Below, piece by piece: positions 47,035 through 54,005 of a stretch of 54,428 nt of DNA. This DNA comes from a virus. Within the stretch, counting starts at the first letter, position 1; every line of letters begins with the position of its first letter. The notes under the pieces are model-generated. The model was not told where the DNA came from. It worked only from the letters and a program-made list of their open reading frames with translations, and did no database searches. The translations under genes and the position numbers were made by a program. Location: positions 1 through 54,428 of the IMG/VR virus record IMGVR_UViG_3300037193_000230, one strand, 5' to 3'.

Positions 47035-48409
47035 TTGTCGCCCCTGCCTGCGTAGTTGTTGTAGGCTGAACCGGTGGGTTCAGAATCGCGTTGAGCTGAG
47101 AAGTGGGGTCTGACTTGTCCCATTCCTGCATCTGCTTGCGCTGAACGTCGGTGTAGCCCATTTCGATTCGGGCCTGCTCGGTCGGGATTACTCCGTCAGC
47201 ATGGAGCTTGACAACCCCGTCCGCCTTTGAGGCGAATGTAGGTGTCGACGGATCGGCCCATACGGATTCAAGCCGGTACATATTGGTAGGAATAGAGCCG
47301 TCCATGACCAGTACGCCCAGACGCATCATTTCTTCCCAACCACCACCGAATACACGGGACTTTCGTTCGGCCTTCTTGACCATACGAGATTCCGATGACT
47401 TGATGGCTTCGGCGGAAGCCGGGTTCTCCGAAGAGAACGAAAGATACTGTGGGGGTAGACCGGTATATGAGGCTACCTGCTTGGCCAGTTCCTGTAGGGC
47501 TTCGGTGAAGTTCCTCAGGTCGGCCGCAGAGAACTGGTACGCCTTGACCTGGTCGCTTTCGAAGGCCAGCATTCGTGCCATGTAGGCATCCCAAACGGCC
47601 CCGGGATCTGCCGGATTGGCCGCGAACTCACTTTCGGCGACACCCATCAGGATGCGCTGAGGAACCGCCATAAGCTCTGAGGCTGTCTGAAGGTTCATGA
47701 GGATGCGGGAAGCCGCGTCGGTGGCACTTCGGATCTCCTGGGTGATCTCAGACCGCCCAAAACGCTCGCTCAGCCTCTCCCGGTTGACCAGGAGGGCAAC
47801 AGGTACTCGACCCAGCTCGTGCTCGATCTTGTCGTCTACACGCCACTGTGCGTACGGACCGCCACGGGCCAGGAAGACTGTCTCGTCGGGTAGGAACAGG
47901 GTGGCCCTGTCCTCCTGAGGAAACATGGGGTGTCGATAGAAGCGCAAAGCCGACTTGGGCTTTCCTGTCCGGAAATCCAGATCCGCAATGAAGTCGAACG
48001 GCGACTCCACGCTGAAAATAGGGGTTTCCGGATCGTCCCCGGCGTCTTCGTCGGGTGCGGCCACGGTAACGTAGGCCACGCCATGGATCATGGCTTCGAG
48101 GTGGCCCATTCCGGAGGAGATATCCATCCGGTTGGTCTGCCACCACTTACGAAGTCGTTCGTCTCCTTCGGCTCCGTCTGCTTCCCGGAAGTCCTGAAGG
48201 TCCAAACGCTCTTCCAGGGAATCCAGGTACATCCGGGGCCAACCGATGCTGGCTGTGAGGAAACGGAGTTCGGGTGGGGTGCTCAAGCCCAGTGCCTTCA
48301 GACGGAATTCGGACTCGTAGTAGGAGAGATTGTTCTCCAGAGTGCCCTTCATGCCGGTCATCTTGTTTGCGAGATCATTTACTACTGTCTCGTACTTGGT
48401 TTCTGCCAT
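47000..48409 (-). CDS. Portal protein
   Basis: A 469-residue SPP1 gp6-type portal. Landmarks: YYESEFRLKALGLSTPPELR, IGWPRMYLDSLEERL, GHGVAYVTV-type strand, and TGLPPQYLSFSSENPASAEAIKSSESRMV near residue 320. It forms the dodecameric DNA channel. Gene overlaps terminase stop. Confidence 0.93.
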   Translation of the reverse strand: MAETKYETVVNDLANKMTGMKGTLENNLSYYESEFRLKALGLSTPPELRFLTASIGWPRMYLDSLEERLDLQDFREADGAEGDERLRKWWQTNRMDISSGMGHLEAMIHGVAYVTVAAPDEDAGDDPETPIFSVESPFDFIADLDFRTGKPKSALRFYRHPMFPQEDRATLFLPDETVFLARGGPYAQWRVDDKIEHELGRVPVALLVNRERLSERFGRSEITQEIRSATDAASRILMNLQTASELMAVPQRILMGVAESEFAANPADPGAVWDAYMARMLAFESDQVKAYQFSAADLRNFTEALQELAKQVASYTGLPPQYLSFSSENPASAEAIKSSESRMVKKAERKSRVFGGGWEEMMRLGVLVMDGSIPTNMYRLESVWADPSTPTFASKADGVVKLHADGVIPTEQARIEMGYTDVQRKQMQEWDKSDPTSQLNAILNPPVQPTTTTQAGATSGTRNVRRPTG

Positions 48410-50085
48410 TACTTGAACACCATCACCTTCTTGGACTTGTTGTTCTTGGACATGACGTATTCCTGCCTCGCGCCAAACGCAAGTACAGCGCAGACAGCAG
48501 CGTCAATCTTCCTAGAGCTGTCCTTGGTGGCCTTACTGATAGAAATTCCGTAGTTGTTAGGACGCCTTACGGCATTCATGATGTGGGTCCGGAGAACCTG
48601 AGACCCGTCATGGACCAGACTGTTTTCGAAAACAGCGTCCTGGAACCGCTCGCAGTCCAACGTGAAGTTCTTGATGTTGGACCTCATGTCATACGCGATC
48701 GGGTGCTTCGCGGTGGCCTTCTGCTTCAGCTTCTTGCCGTACTTGGCTCCCCACTGGTCCACATACGCTTCGAATTCTCGTACGTCGGACCTGAAGGCCA
48801 CAACGTCGTATGTGTTGAATGCCCATTCAACCGTGTTGTCGACATCCTCACGGGGAACTTCGTCCCCGTACTTGGCGGGATTCCAGACCTTGATCGGGAA
48901 AATAGCCGCGTCTTCTACTCGGCAAGCCACCAGGGCTGTCCAGTCGTTGGACTTGGAACCGTCGAAGCCCAGTGTGATACGATCTCCCTTGGCCAGAGGA
49001 GTCAAACCCGGGTCCATGCACTTGTCCCACTCGCGTGGGGAGATCCAGGCATCTTCGGCCGCGTTGATCTGGTTGAGGAACTTACGACGGGATTCGGTAA
49101 CATCGTTCTTGACATCCAGAATGGATTCCAGAATGGTTTCGACATCCAACCACTCGGCATCGCCACGGGCTACAATGAGCCCCTGACGAAGCTTTTCGAT
49201 GGCGGCTTCGTAAGCTTCCGGATCTTCTGTGAGATCGGCAATCTCGCCCACAGGCGTGTCTGCGGGGGCTTCTAGGGCGTCGTACAGGAACTTGTTGTCC
49301 ACAGCCTGACCGGACTGCACAGCCTGATAAGCGTCCCAGTCGCGCTCAGCGTCGGATTCTTCACCCGGGCGGTGGGCGTTGCAGATGGACAGCGAACGAC
49401 AGGTGGCATAAGCACCCTTGGTCACGTTACCCTGGATGACGTTGGACATATCAAGTCCGGAGTTAGCTTCCACCCACCACTGCGTCTCATTCTTGATGAC
49501 GAAGGTAGGCCGCTTGCCCTCAAGAGCCAGAGGAGAAGACGTAACCGCTTCGATCATTCCACCCGCCTTGGTGTAAATGATCGTCTTGTGAACTTCCATG
49601 CCGAATTCGTCGCGCATCTTCTTGGACGCCATGGCAGGAAAAAGTGTGAATGTGTTGCGGGTCTGGTCCTGAGACACAGCCGCGATCTGAACCCAGGCAG
49701 ACGCCTTGGGCTTGCCTACCGGGTTACCCTCTTCGTCCCAATGGGAGAACTGAACAGGTCCACAGAGTTCGGCCAGAGCCATTGCGGCTGCAAGCGGGTC
49801 CTTACCCCAGCCCTTGAGCCTGCGCAAAAGGCCGTTGCGGTACAGGAATCGTCCGGAATAAGGGTCTACGGCGTACCACCACAAAAGGAAACGGTACTGC
49901 TCATCGGTAACCAGAAACGGCTCCCCCGCCCGAGGCCCAGAAGGCTGAATGACATACTTGTACATCCAGTTGACAATCTGGTCCCCCAGTGTCTTCTCGG
50001 GCAGATAAAACCCACCCGACTTCAATCTCTGCCAGGTTGGGCCGATGATGTGGCTCGGTGAAGGGAGCAGATCATCTTCGTTCAT
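48409..50085 (-). CDS. Terminase large subunit
   Basis: A 558-residue packaging motor. The ATPase domain has a diverged Walker A RRLKGWGKD (88-96) and a Walker B-like FVIKNET, with Asn in place of the usual Asp. The nuclease domain begins at GFDGSKSNDWTAL with its first Asp and has a KIDAAVCAVLA end. AAGGAG precedes the ATG. Small terminase lies 3.3 kb upstream, separated by lysin and tRNAs. Confidence 0.92.
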   Translation of the reverse strand: MNEDDLLPSPSHIIGPTWQRLKSGGFYLPEKTLGDQIVNWMYKYVIQPSGPRAGEPFLVTDEQYRFLLWWYAVDPYSGRFLYRNGLLRRLKGWGKDPLAAAMALAELCGPVQFSHWDEEGNPVGKPKASAWVQIAAVSQDQTRNTFTLFPAMASKKMRDEFGMEVHKTIIYTKAGGMIEAVTSSPLALEGKRPTFVIKNETQWWVEANSGLDMSNVIQGNVTKGAYATCRSLSICNAHRPGEESDAERDWDAYQAVQSGQAVDNKFLYDALEAPADTPVGEIADLTEDPEAYEAAIEKLRQGLIVARGDAEWLDVETILESILDVKNDVTESRRKFLNQINAAEDAWISPREWDKCMDPGLTPLAKGDRITLGFDGSKSNDWTALVACRVEDAAIFPIKVWNPAKYGDEVPREDVDNTVEWAFNTYDVVAFRSDVREFEAYVDQWGAKYGKKLKQKATAKHPIAYDMRSNIKNFTLDCERFQDAVFENSLVHDGSQVLRTHIMNAVRRPNNYGISISKATKDSSRKIDAAVCAVLAFGARQEYVMSKNNKSKKVMVFK

Positions 50086-50130
50086 GCCTGCTCTCCTTGT
50101 CGTCTTAATGGTGACTGAAACTTCGAAACG

Positions 50131-50204
50131 TCAGACTGGGAGGATTCGAACCTCCGACCCCGTCCTTCCAAGGGACTCACTCTGCCTGGCTGAGCTACAG
50201 TCTG
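50131..50204 (-). tRNA. tRNA-Pro (UGG)
   Basis: Minus strand CAGACTG/CAGTCTG acceptor, anticodon loop CTTGGAA (TGG), T-loop TTCGAAT. Its 5' end overlaps the last 10 bases of the zinc-ribbon gene. Confidence 0.9.
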
Positions 50205-50344
50205 TCTGGGTAAATCTTCTGCTTCAATACGTGTCCACAGTTCTCACACTTGGTGATGGAACCCACCACCTTTTCAGGGTCTTGCTCGTGCCGTATTTCT
50301 TCTACGGCGGTCTTACGCATTTTGCACTTCGGACACTTCTGCAT
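50195..50344 (-). CDS. Zinc-ribbon protein inside the tRNA cluster
   Basis: A 49-residue protein from ATG 50344 with AGGAGG upstream. CPKCK near residue 4 and CENCG near residue 34 form a classic zinc ribbon. It is the only protein gene in the tRNA cluster, and its end overlaps tRNA-Pro. Possible RNA or polymerase-binding factor. Confidence 0.75.
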   Translation of the reverse strand: MQKCPKCKMRKTAVEEIRHEQDPEKVVGSITKCENCGHVLKQKIYPDRL

Positions 50345-50346
50345 TG

Positions 50347-50419
50347 TGCCTCCTGAGGGAGTCGAACCCCCACTGATCACGTTCTAAGCGTGATGCCTCT
50401 TCCGTTGGGCTAAGAAGGC
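50347..50419 (-). tRNA. tRNA with Leu anticodon (UAG) but class I body
   Basis: Minus strand GCCTTCT/AGGAGGC acceptor, anticodon arm TCACG-CTTAGAA-CGTGA, T-loop TTCGACT. The anticodon UAG reads CUA, but the variable region is only five bases, whereas bacterial tRNA-Leu carries a long arm. Charging identity is therefore uncertain. Confidence 0.8.
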
Positions 50420-50420
50420 G

Positions 50421-50491
50421 CAGGGACACTCCGATTTGAACAGAGACTAATCGGGTTGGAGCCGATCGTTCTACCGTTAAACTATATCCCC
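50421..50491 (-). tRNA. tRNA-Trp (CCA)
   Basis: Acceptor GGGGATA/TGTCCCT with two G-U pairs. Anticodon arm ATCGG-CTCCAAC-CCGAT, anticodon CCA. Discriminator G as in bacterial tRNA-Trp. Confidence 0.9.
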
Positions 50492-50495
50492 ATGG

Positions 50496-50566
<71 letters not shown>

Positions 50567-50587
50567 GCTGGTTGCCCAGTGTGACGC

Positions 50588-50658
50588 TGCCCGCCAAGGA
50601 TTCGAACCTTGACTTCCTGGTTCAGAGCCAGGTGTGCTGCCTTATTACACAAACAGGC
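50588..50658 (-). tRNA. tRNA-Gln (CUG)
   Basis: Acceptor GCCTGTT/GGCGGGC with three G-U pairs, anticodon arm CCTGG-CTCTGAA-CCAGG (CTG), T-loop TTCGAAT. Confidence 0.9.
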
Positions 50659-50665
50659 ATTGGAA

Positions 50666-50740
50666 GTACCGTACTTTGTCCCGGAGACCCGGGTCCGGTT
50701 GATCAATCCCGGTTGGATTATACCGCTTTGAATACGGTAC
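50666..50740 (-). ncRNA. tRNA-sized RNA-like element, possibly a decayed tRNA
   Basis: An 8-bp closing stem GTACCGTA/TACGGTAC encloses 59 bases with hairpins AATCC/GGATT and CCCGG/CCGGG. Its length of 75 and its place between tRNA-Gln and tRNA-His fit a tRNA, but no seven-base anticodon loop or TTCRA T-loop exists. Confidence 0.4.
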
Positions 50741-50744
50741 AGCG

Positions 50745-50816
50745 CTTGGATGATGGGATTCGAACCCACAATGGCCGGGATCACAACCCGGTGCTTTACC
50801 GTTAAGCTACACCCAA
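50745..50816 (-). tRNA. tRNA-His (GUG)
   Basis: Acceptor TTGGGTG/CATCCAA, anticodon arm CCGGG-TTGTGAT-CCCGG (GTG), T-loop TTCGAAT. The base before position 1 is T rather than the G(-1) normally needed by histidyl-tRNA synthetase. Confidence 0.88.
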
Positions 50817-50819
50817 AAT

Positions 50820-50909
50820 GGCGGAGAGAAAAGGAATCGAACCTTCAGGCCCACGGGGTTCCTGGCACGGATTAGCAATCCGCTTTGACACCTTGTCGCT
50901 TCAATCCGC
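50820..50909 (-). tRNA. tRNA-Ser (GCU)
   Basis: Class II tRNA: anticodon arm GCGGA-TTGCTAA-TCCGT (GCT), long variable arm with paired CC/GG segments, T-loop TTCGATT. The acceptor stem is imperfect (five pairs, GCGGA/TCCGC), so the ends are approximate. Confidence 0.75.
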
Positions 50910-50911
50910 AG

Positions 50912-50992
50912 AGGAGGGTAAAGGACTCGAACCCTCGGGTATCACCCCGGCCCGGTTTTCAAGACCGGTTTGCCGCCTTGGCGCTACCCTCC
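50912..50992 (-). tRNA. tRNA-Ser (UGA)
   Basis: Acceptor GGAGGGT/ACCCTCC, anticodon arm CCGGT-CTTGAAA-ACCGG (TGA), long variable arm, T-loop TTCGAGT. Confidence 0.9.
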
Positions 50993-50999
50993 ATTGAAG

Positions 51000-51073
51000 T
51001 GGCCCCGGTAGGATTCGAACCTACGACCTACCGATTAAGAGTCGGCAGCTCTGACCTACTGAGCTACGAAGCC
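51000..51073 (-). tRNA. tRNA-Lys (CUU)
   Basis: Acceptor GGCTTCG/CGGGGCC, anticodon arm GCCGA-CTCTTAA-TCGGT (CTT), T-loop TTCGAAT. Confidence 0.92.
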
Positions 51074-51162
51074 AGGGGCTGGCCCACAAAGGCCCTTAAT
51101 AAACAGCCTTGAGCCTAACGCACACCGCGTGCGGACGGTTTAACGTATGCACCGACAACTCG
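51074..51162 (-). other. Inter-tRNA spacer with hairpins
   Basis: No tRNA can be folded here. The spacer holds GGCTG/CAGCC enclosing a GGCC stem, and CGCAC/GTGCG. These may be processing signals or the remains of a lost tRNA. Confidence 0.4.
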
Positions 51163-51237
51163 TGCACGCCCCAGGTTTCGAACCTGGCACCTTCGCTTCA
51201 TCAGAGCGATGCTCTAACCTAAATGAGCTAGGCGCGC
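51163..51237 (-). tRNA. tRNA-Ile (GAU)
   Basis: Acceptor GCGCGCC/GGCGTGC, anticodon arm TCGCT-CTGATGA-AGCGA (GAT), T-loop TTCGAAA. Confidence 0.9.
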
Positions 51238-51238
51238 G

Positions 51239-51309
51239 TGGGTCCACAGGGAATCGAACCCTGATCTACGGTGTGTAAGACCGCTGCTCTCCCGTTGAGC
51301 TACAGACCT
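51239..51309 (-). tRNA. tRNA-Val (UAC)
   Basis: Acceptor AGGTCTG/TGGACCC, where A1-C72 does not pair. Anticodon arm GCGGT-CTTACAC-ACCGT (TAC), T-loop TTCGATT. Confidence 0.88.
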
Positions 51310-51313
51310 AAAG

Positions 51314-51387
51314 AGCCGCTTGAGGGACTTGAACCCACAACCACCTGTTTACAAGACAGGTGCTCTTCCAAATTGAGCTAAAACGGC
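51314..51387 (-). tRNA. tRNA-Thr (UGU)
   Basis: Acceptor GCCGTTT/AAGCGGC, anticodon arm CCTGT-CTTGTAA-ACAGG (TGT), T-loop TTCAAGT. One T-stem mismatch. Confidence 0.9.
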
Positions 51388-51462
51388 AAACCGACAAATT
51401 ACGGGATTGTCGTCAAACCGGAGGGTTTCCTACTCTTGGATTTTAACCCACAAACTAACCCG
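51388..51462 (-). other. Inter-tRNA spacer of tRNA length
   Basis: A 75-base gap that holds hairpin CGACAA/TTGTCG (51392-51412) and a GGGTT/AACCC pair, plus a D-arm-like TAGTTTGTGGGTTA word on the minus strand. No closing acceptor stem. Probably a decayed tRNA. Confidence 0.35.
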
Positions 51463-51535
51463 CTGACCTAACAGGATTCGAACCTGTACCTAAGGGATTA
51501 ACAGTCCCTTGCACTACCTATTGTGCTATAGGCCA
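51463..51535 (-). tRNA. tRNA-Asn (GUU)
   Basis: Acceptor TGGCCTA/TAGGTCA, anticodon arm AGGGA-CTGTTAA-TCCCT (GTT), T-arm ACAGG-TTCGAAT-CCTGT. Discriminator G. Confidence 0.92.
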
Positions 51536-51539
51536 TTGC

Positions 51540-51591
51540 GGAGTCCACCCTTGGGCACGTTATGCCCCCGTAGGCCGCGTTTAAGGACTCC
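51540..51591 (-). ncRNA. Mini tRNA-like element
   Basis: A perfect 7-bp stem GGAGTCC/GGACTCC closes 38 bases that contain hairpin GGGCA-TAACG-TGCCC. At 52 bases it has the acceptor and one arm of a tRNA only. It sits between tRNA-Asn and tRNA-Asp in regular spacing. Confidence 0.4.
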
Positions 51592-51594
51592 AAG

Positions 51595-51666
51595 CGCAGA
51601 CGACGGGATTCGAACCCGCGCCTCCCGGCTCGACAGGCCGGTATTCTTCCGCTGAACTACGTCTGC
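51595..51666 (-). tRNA. tRNA-Asp (GUC)
   Basis: Acceptor GCAGACG/CGTCTGC, anticodon arm CCGGC-CTGTCGA-GCCGG (GTC), T-loop TTCGAAT. Discriminator G as expected for Asp. Confidence 0.93.
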
Positions 51667-51670
51667 ATTG

Positions 51671-51744
51671 CCGGAACACCTGGAGTCGAACCAGGGACAC
51701 GCCGAGCTTCAGTCGGCTGCTCTACCATCCTGAGCTATATTCCG
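51671..51744 (-). tRNA. tRNA-Phe (GAA)
   Basis: Acceptor CGGAATA/TGTTCCG, anticodon arm GCCGA-CTGAAGC-TCGGC (GAA), T-loop TTCGACT. Discriminator reads G instead of the usual A. Confidence 0.9.
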
Positions 51745-51767
51745 TGAGCCGGGGGACGGCTCTTGAG

Positions 51768-51841
51768 TTGCCCCGACAGGATTTGAACCTGCGACTACCC
51801 ACGTTCGTAGCGTGGTGCTCTGTCCGCTGAGCTACAGGGCA
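51768..51841 (-). tRNA. tRNA-Arg (ACG)
   Basis: Acceptor TGCCCTG/CGGGGCA, anticodon arm CCACG-CTACGAA-CGTGG (ACG), T-loop TTCAAAT. It decodes CGU, and CGC/CGA if A34 is deaminated by the host. Confidence 0.92.
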
Positions 51842-51869
51842 TAGGGGACGCTAACAGGGGATGCCTGCG

Positions 51870-51942
51870 TGGGGAGAGGTGGATTCGAACCACCGAGAAT
51901 GAGCTTATGAGACTCAGAGCTAATGCCTCCGCTTTTCTCCCC
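51870..51942 (-). tRNA. tRNA-Met (CAU)
   Basis: Acceptor GGGGAGA/TCTCCCC, anticodon arm TGAGT-CTCATAA-GCTCA (CAT), T-loop TTCGAAT. Elongator type is likely; an Ile2 tRNA with modified C34 cannot be excluded. Confidence 0.88.
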
Positions 51943-51971
51943 GCCGGGGGCTTTCGCCCACGGGTGGTTTC

Positions 51972-52829
51972 TTAGCTGGTTACCCTACGGTCGTACTTCT
52001 TCAGCAGGTCTTCAAGCTCGAAAGCGCTCACACCCACGTAAAGAATCATGGCTTCCTTGCACGACGCCCGAAGGTTGGCCGCGTTCATTCCCGTGGCCAC
52101 CAGGTTCAGGGTGTCGATGAGACAAGCAAAACCGGTAGGATACTTGTCGTTACCCTCAATTACTTCTACCGCAAACAGATTCATACGCTTCTTCCTTGTC
52201 TTTACTACAGGAGGAACCTCGGGTCCCTCTCCCCCAGGATTTCCGGGATTGTGGCGGTCGAACTTGGCCGCTTCCCTGCGGAACATATCCATGTCGATGG
52301 CGATGCCACCTGTTGTTCCGGGGTCCCACTTTCCGTCATAACCTCGTCCGTTGACTTCGGAGTGACCACGGATATACTCCAGATTACCTCCGGCAAACAT
52401 GTCGGCTACCGTCTTGGAGAACACCATCGCAGTATTCCACTGTGCGACAGTCATTGGCTTGGACCCTGGGTATACGATTTCGAGCCCTACGGTGTAGTAA
52501 TTTCGGTTGTTCGCGTATGGAGCCAGTGGCCCCTGGTTAGGCCCGTACCCACCGCCCGCGTGCCAGGCTAGACCGCTGGCCAGAACCGTCAGGCTACCGT
52601 CTACGTTTCCAGAGAAGTTGGACAGAACCCCACCTCGAAGGTCGGGGCGTGTAGACGATACGAGACCCGGGAAGGCGAACCCGTAATCAGTCCCTGTGTG
52701 GTGGATGATAGCGCCCTTTGGGTCGATCTGGGAAATACCACTGTTGCCACGGCCGTCCCATCCCGCCCATTCGTGAACTACGACCCCTCGGTTTCGTAGC
52801 TCGTTGACCAGATTTCGAATAGCACCCAT
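51972..52829 (-). CDS. Endolysin, N-acetylmuramoyl-L-alanine amidase
   Basis: A 285-residue zinc amidase; ATG 52829 has AAGGA upstream. The amidase_2 fold is marked by IIHHTGT (His43, His44), a WHAGG turn (His90), the GLEI strand and GHSEV...DPG (His156, Asp169). A basic linker around residue 210 leads to a C-terminal domain of about 65 residues that may bind the cell wall. It cuts peptidoglycan stem peptides at lysis. It is transcribed with the tRNAs and terminases, far from holin. Confidence 0.9.
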   Translation of the reverse strand: MGAIRNLVNELRNRGVVVHEWAGWDGRGNSGISQIDPKGAIIHHTGTDYGFAFPGLVSSTRPDLRGGVLSNFSGNVDGSLTVLASGLAWHAGGGYGPNQGPLAPYANNRNYYTVGLEIVYPGSKPMTVAQWNTAMVFSKTVADMFAGGNLEYIRGHSEVNGRGYDGKWDPGTTGGIAIDMDMFRREAAKFDRHNPGNPGGEGPEVPPVVKTRKKRMNLFAVEVIEGNDKYPTGFACLIDTLNLVATGMNAANLRASCKEAMILYVGVSAFELEDLLKKYDRRVTS

Positions 52830-52968
52830 TTTATTCCTTAAAGTTGATAGAAGATGGATTACCACTCTCCCGGCGAGTATTAGTTATATTCCGGGGTTGA
52901 ACCCATCTCCTATTGTTTGACCCTGTGAGAGCAACGGAAGGAGGACATTGCTGCGATCACAGGGAAAG

Positions 52969-53412
52969 TTAGATCGCTGCGTTACTCTTCTGGCGCTCCC
53001 TGAACAGGGCTGCGACATCCACTAGGTCTCCCATGGCCGCACCACGCTCGACTTCGATACGGACGCGCCTACGGTCTCCCTCGGTCACAAGGAGATTGCT
53101 CAGCATTGTGTTGACCGAAGCAAGCATAACCGCCGAAGGCGTGTTGTTCCGTAGGAGCTTGTCGATGAAATGCATGGTGAACCTGGCAAATTCCCAGTCG
53201 GATGGCTCGTAGTACTTCGCTTGGGCTGAATCGGCTAGTGAGTTGTACAGGCTTACTGTGAGTGGATGGGGATCGTCCATATCCAGCGGCGGTTGTTCCA
53301 CATTACCCACCATCGTAATGGTTTCGATGGGAACAGCATCCTTGTTTGTTCGGAGTCGCTCGGACGAATGCTTTGGCACTGGTCCGCTGAACCCCTTCTC
53401 GCCCTTTGGCAT
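52969..53412 (-). CDS. Terminase small subunit
   Basis: A 147-residue protein; ATG 53412 has GGAGGGGG upstream. PVPKHSSERLRTNKD, YNSLADSAQAKYYEPSDWEFA and VTEGDRRRVRIEVER are typical of actinophage small terminases that recognise the packaging site. It lies between the HNH and endolysin genes. Confidence 0.88.
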   Translation of the reverse strand: MPKGEKGFSGPVPKHSSERLRTNKDAVPIETITMVGNVEQPPLDMDDPHPLTVSLYNSLADSAQAKYYEPSDWEFARFTMHFIDKLLRNNTPSAVMLASVNTMLSNLLVTEGDRRRVRIEVERGAAMGDLVDVAALFRERQKSNAAI

Positions 53413-53433
53413 GAACACCCCCTCCTGGAAGGC

Positions 53434-53775
53434 TTATTGACCGGGCTTCCTGAGCCCGGGATGGTTTTCTATGGGTCGCTTCTTTCGAATACGTGTCCGG
53501 GTGGACGCGTAGTTACCCTCCTTGGACGACTTGATTCCGTGGCACCAGGCACAAACGGCTTGCAAGTTTTCCATGGAGTGGTCATCTCCTGGTTTGATAT
53601 GGTCTACTTCTGTGGCCTTGGTCAAACAGCCACGGTACTTCAACCGACATATCCGTGAATCCCTGGACAACACCCTCATTCGAAGGCTGCCCCAGTTCGC
53701 GGGGAGTCGTGACTTACGGTTCGAAGAAGACCAGGACTTGTTCAAAATCCGGTCCTGTTCGTTTCTTCTGAACAT
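53434..53775 (-). CDS. HNH endonuclease
   Basis: A 113-residue HNH nuclease: RVLSRDSRICRL, then EVDHIKPGDDHSMENLQAVCAWCHGIKS, with the HNH Asp-His and Asn and two of the usual zinc Cys pairs partly kept. HNH proteins next to terminase often assist cos cleavage during packaging, so the same is likely here. Confidence 0.9.
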   Translation of the reverse strand: MFRRNEQDRILNKSWSSSNRKSRLPANWGSLRMRVLSRDSRICRLKYRGCLTKATEVDHIKPGDDHSMENLQAVCAWCHGIKSSKEGNYASTRTRIRKKRPIENHPGLRKPGQ

Positions 53776-53821
53776 GCGGTTTTATTGAACATCATGATCA
53801 TCGGCGGAACCCCAATGGTTC

Positions 53822-53841
53822 GAGGCGACTGGCGTCGCCTC
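53822..53841 (+). terminator. Hairpin, possible terminator
   Basis: GAGGCGAC (53822-53829), loop TGGC, GTCGCCTC (53834-53841), then TCTTT on the plus strand. No plus-strand gene precedes it, so its role is unclear. Confidence 0.5.
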
Positions 53842-53862
53842 TCTTTGCCATGGAGACAGGAT

Positions 53863-53900
53863 GGCAGAGTTGTGGCCAACTCTGTTCCCTATGAACAGAG
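53863..53900. repeat. Pair of competing hairpins
   Basis: CAGAGTTG with CAACTCTG around TGGC, and CTCTGTTC with GAACAGAG around CCTAT, share the CTCTG in the middle. Only one stem can form at a time. Confidence 0.6.
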
Positions 53901-53910
53901 AATATATTTA

Positions 53911-54005
53911 TATAACCCCAAGGGCAGGGCTTTAAAGGCCCTGCCTTTGTATAACCAGTTAATATAACTATATACTACTAGTTATATTATAAGTACTTAT
54001 ATAAC
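53911..54005. repeat. AT-rich TATAAC repeat cluster, candidate origin
   Basis: TATAAC occurs at 53911, 53950, 53963 and 54000 and inverted as GTTATA at 53981, with an 8-bp-plus hairpin GGCAGGGC/GCCCTGCC between the first two. The tract is far richer in A and T than the rest of the genome. Repeats of this kind serve as iterons or operator sites. Confidence 0.5.

Noticed and set aside
53785-53967. 60-codon plus-strand frame at the right end
   Set aside because: It runs through hairpins and AT-rich repeats, lacks a ribosome site and has a patchy composition, so it is unlikely to be a gene.
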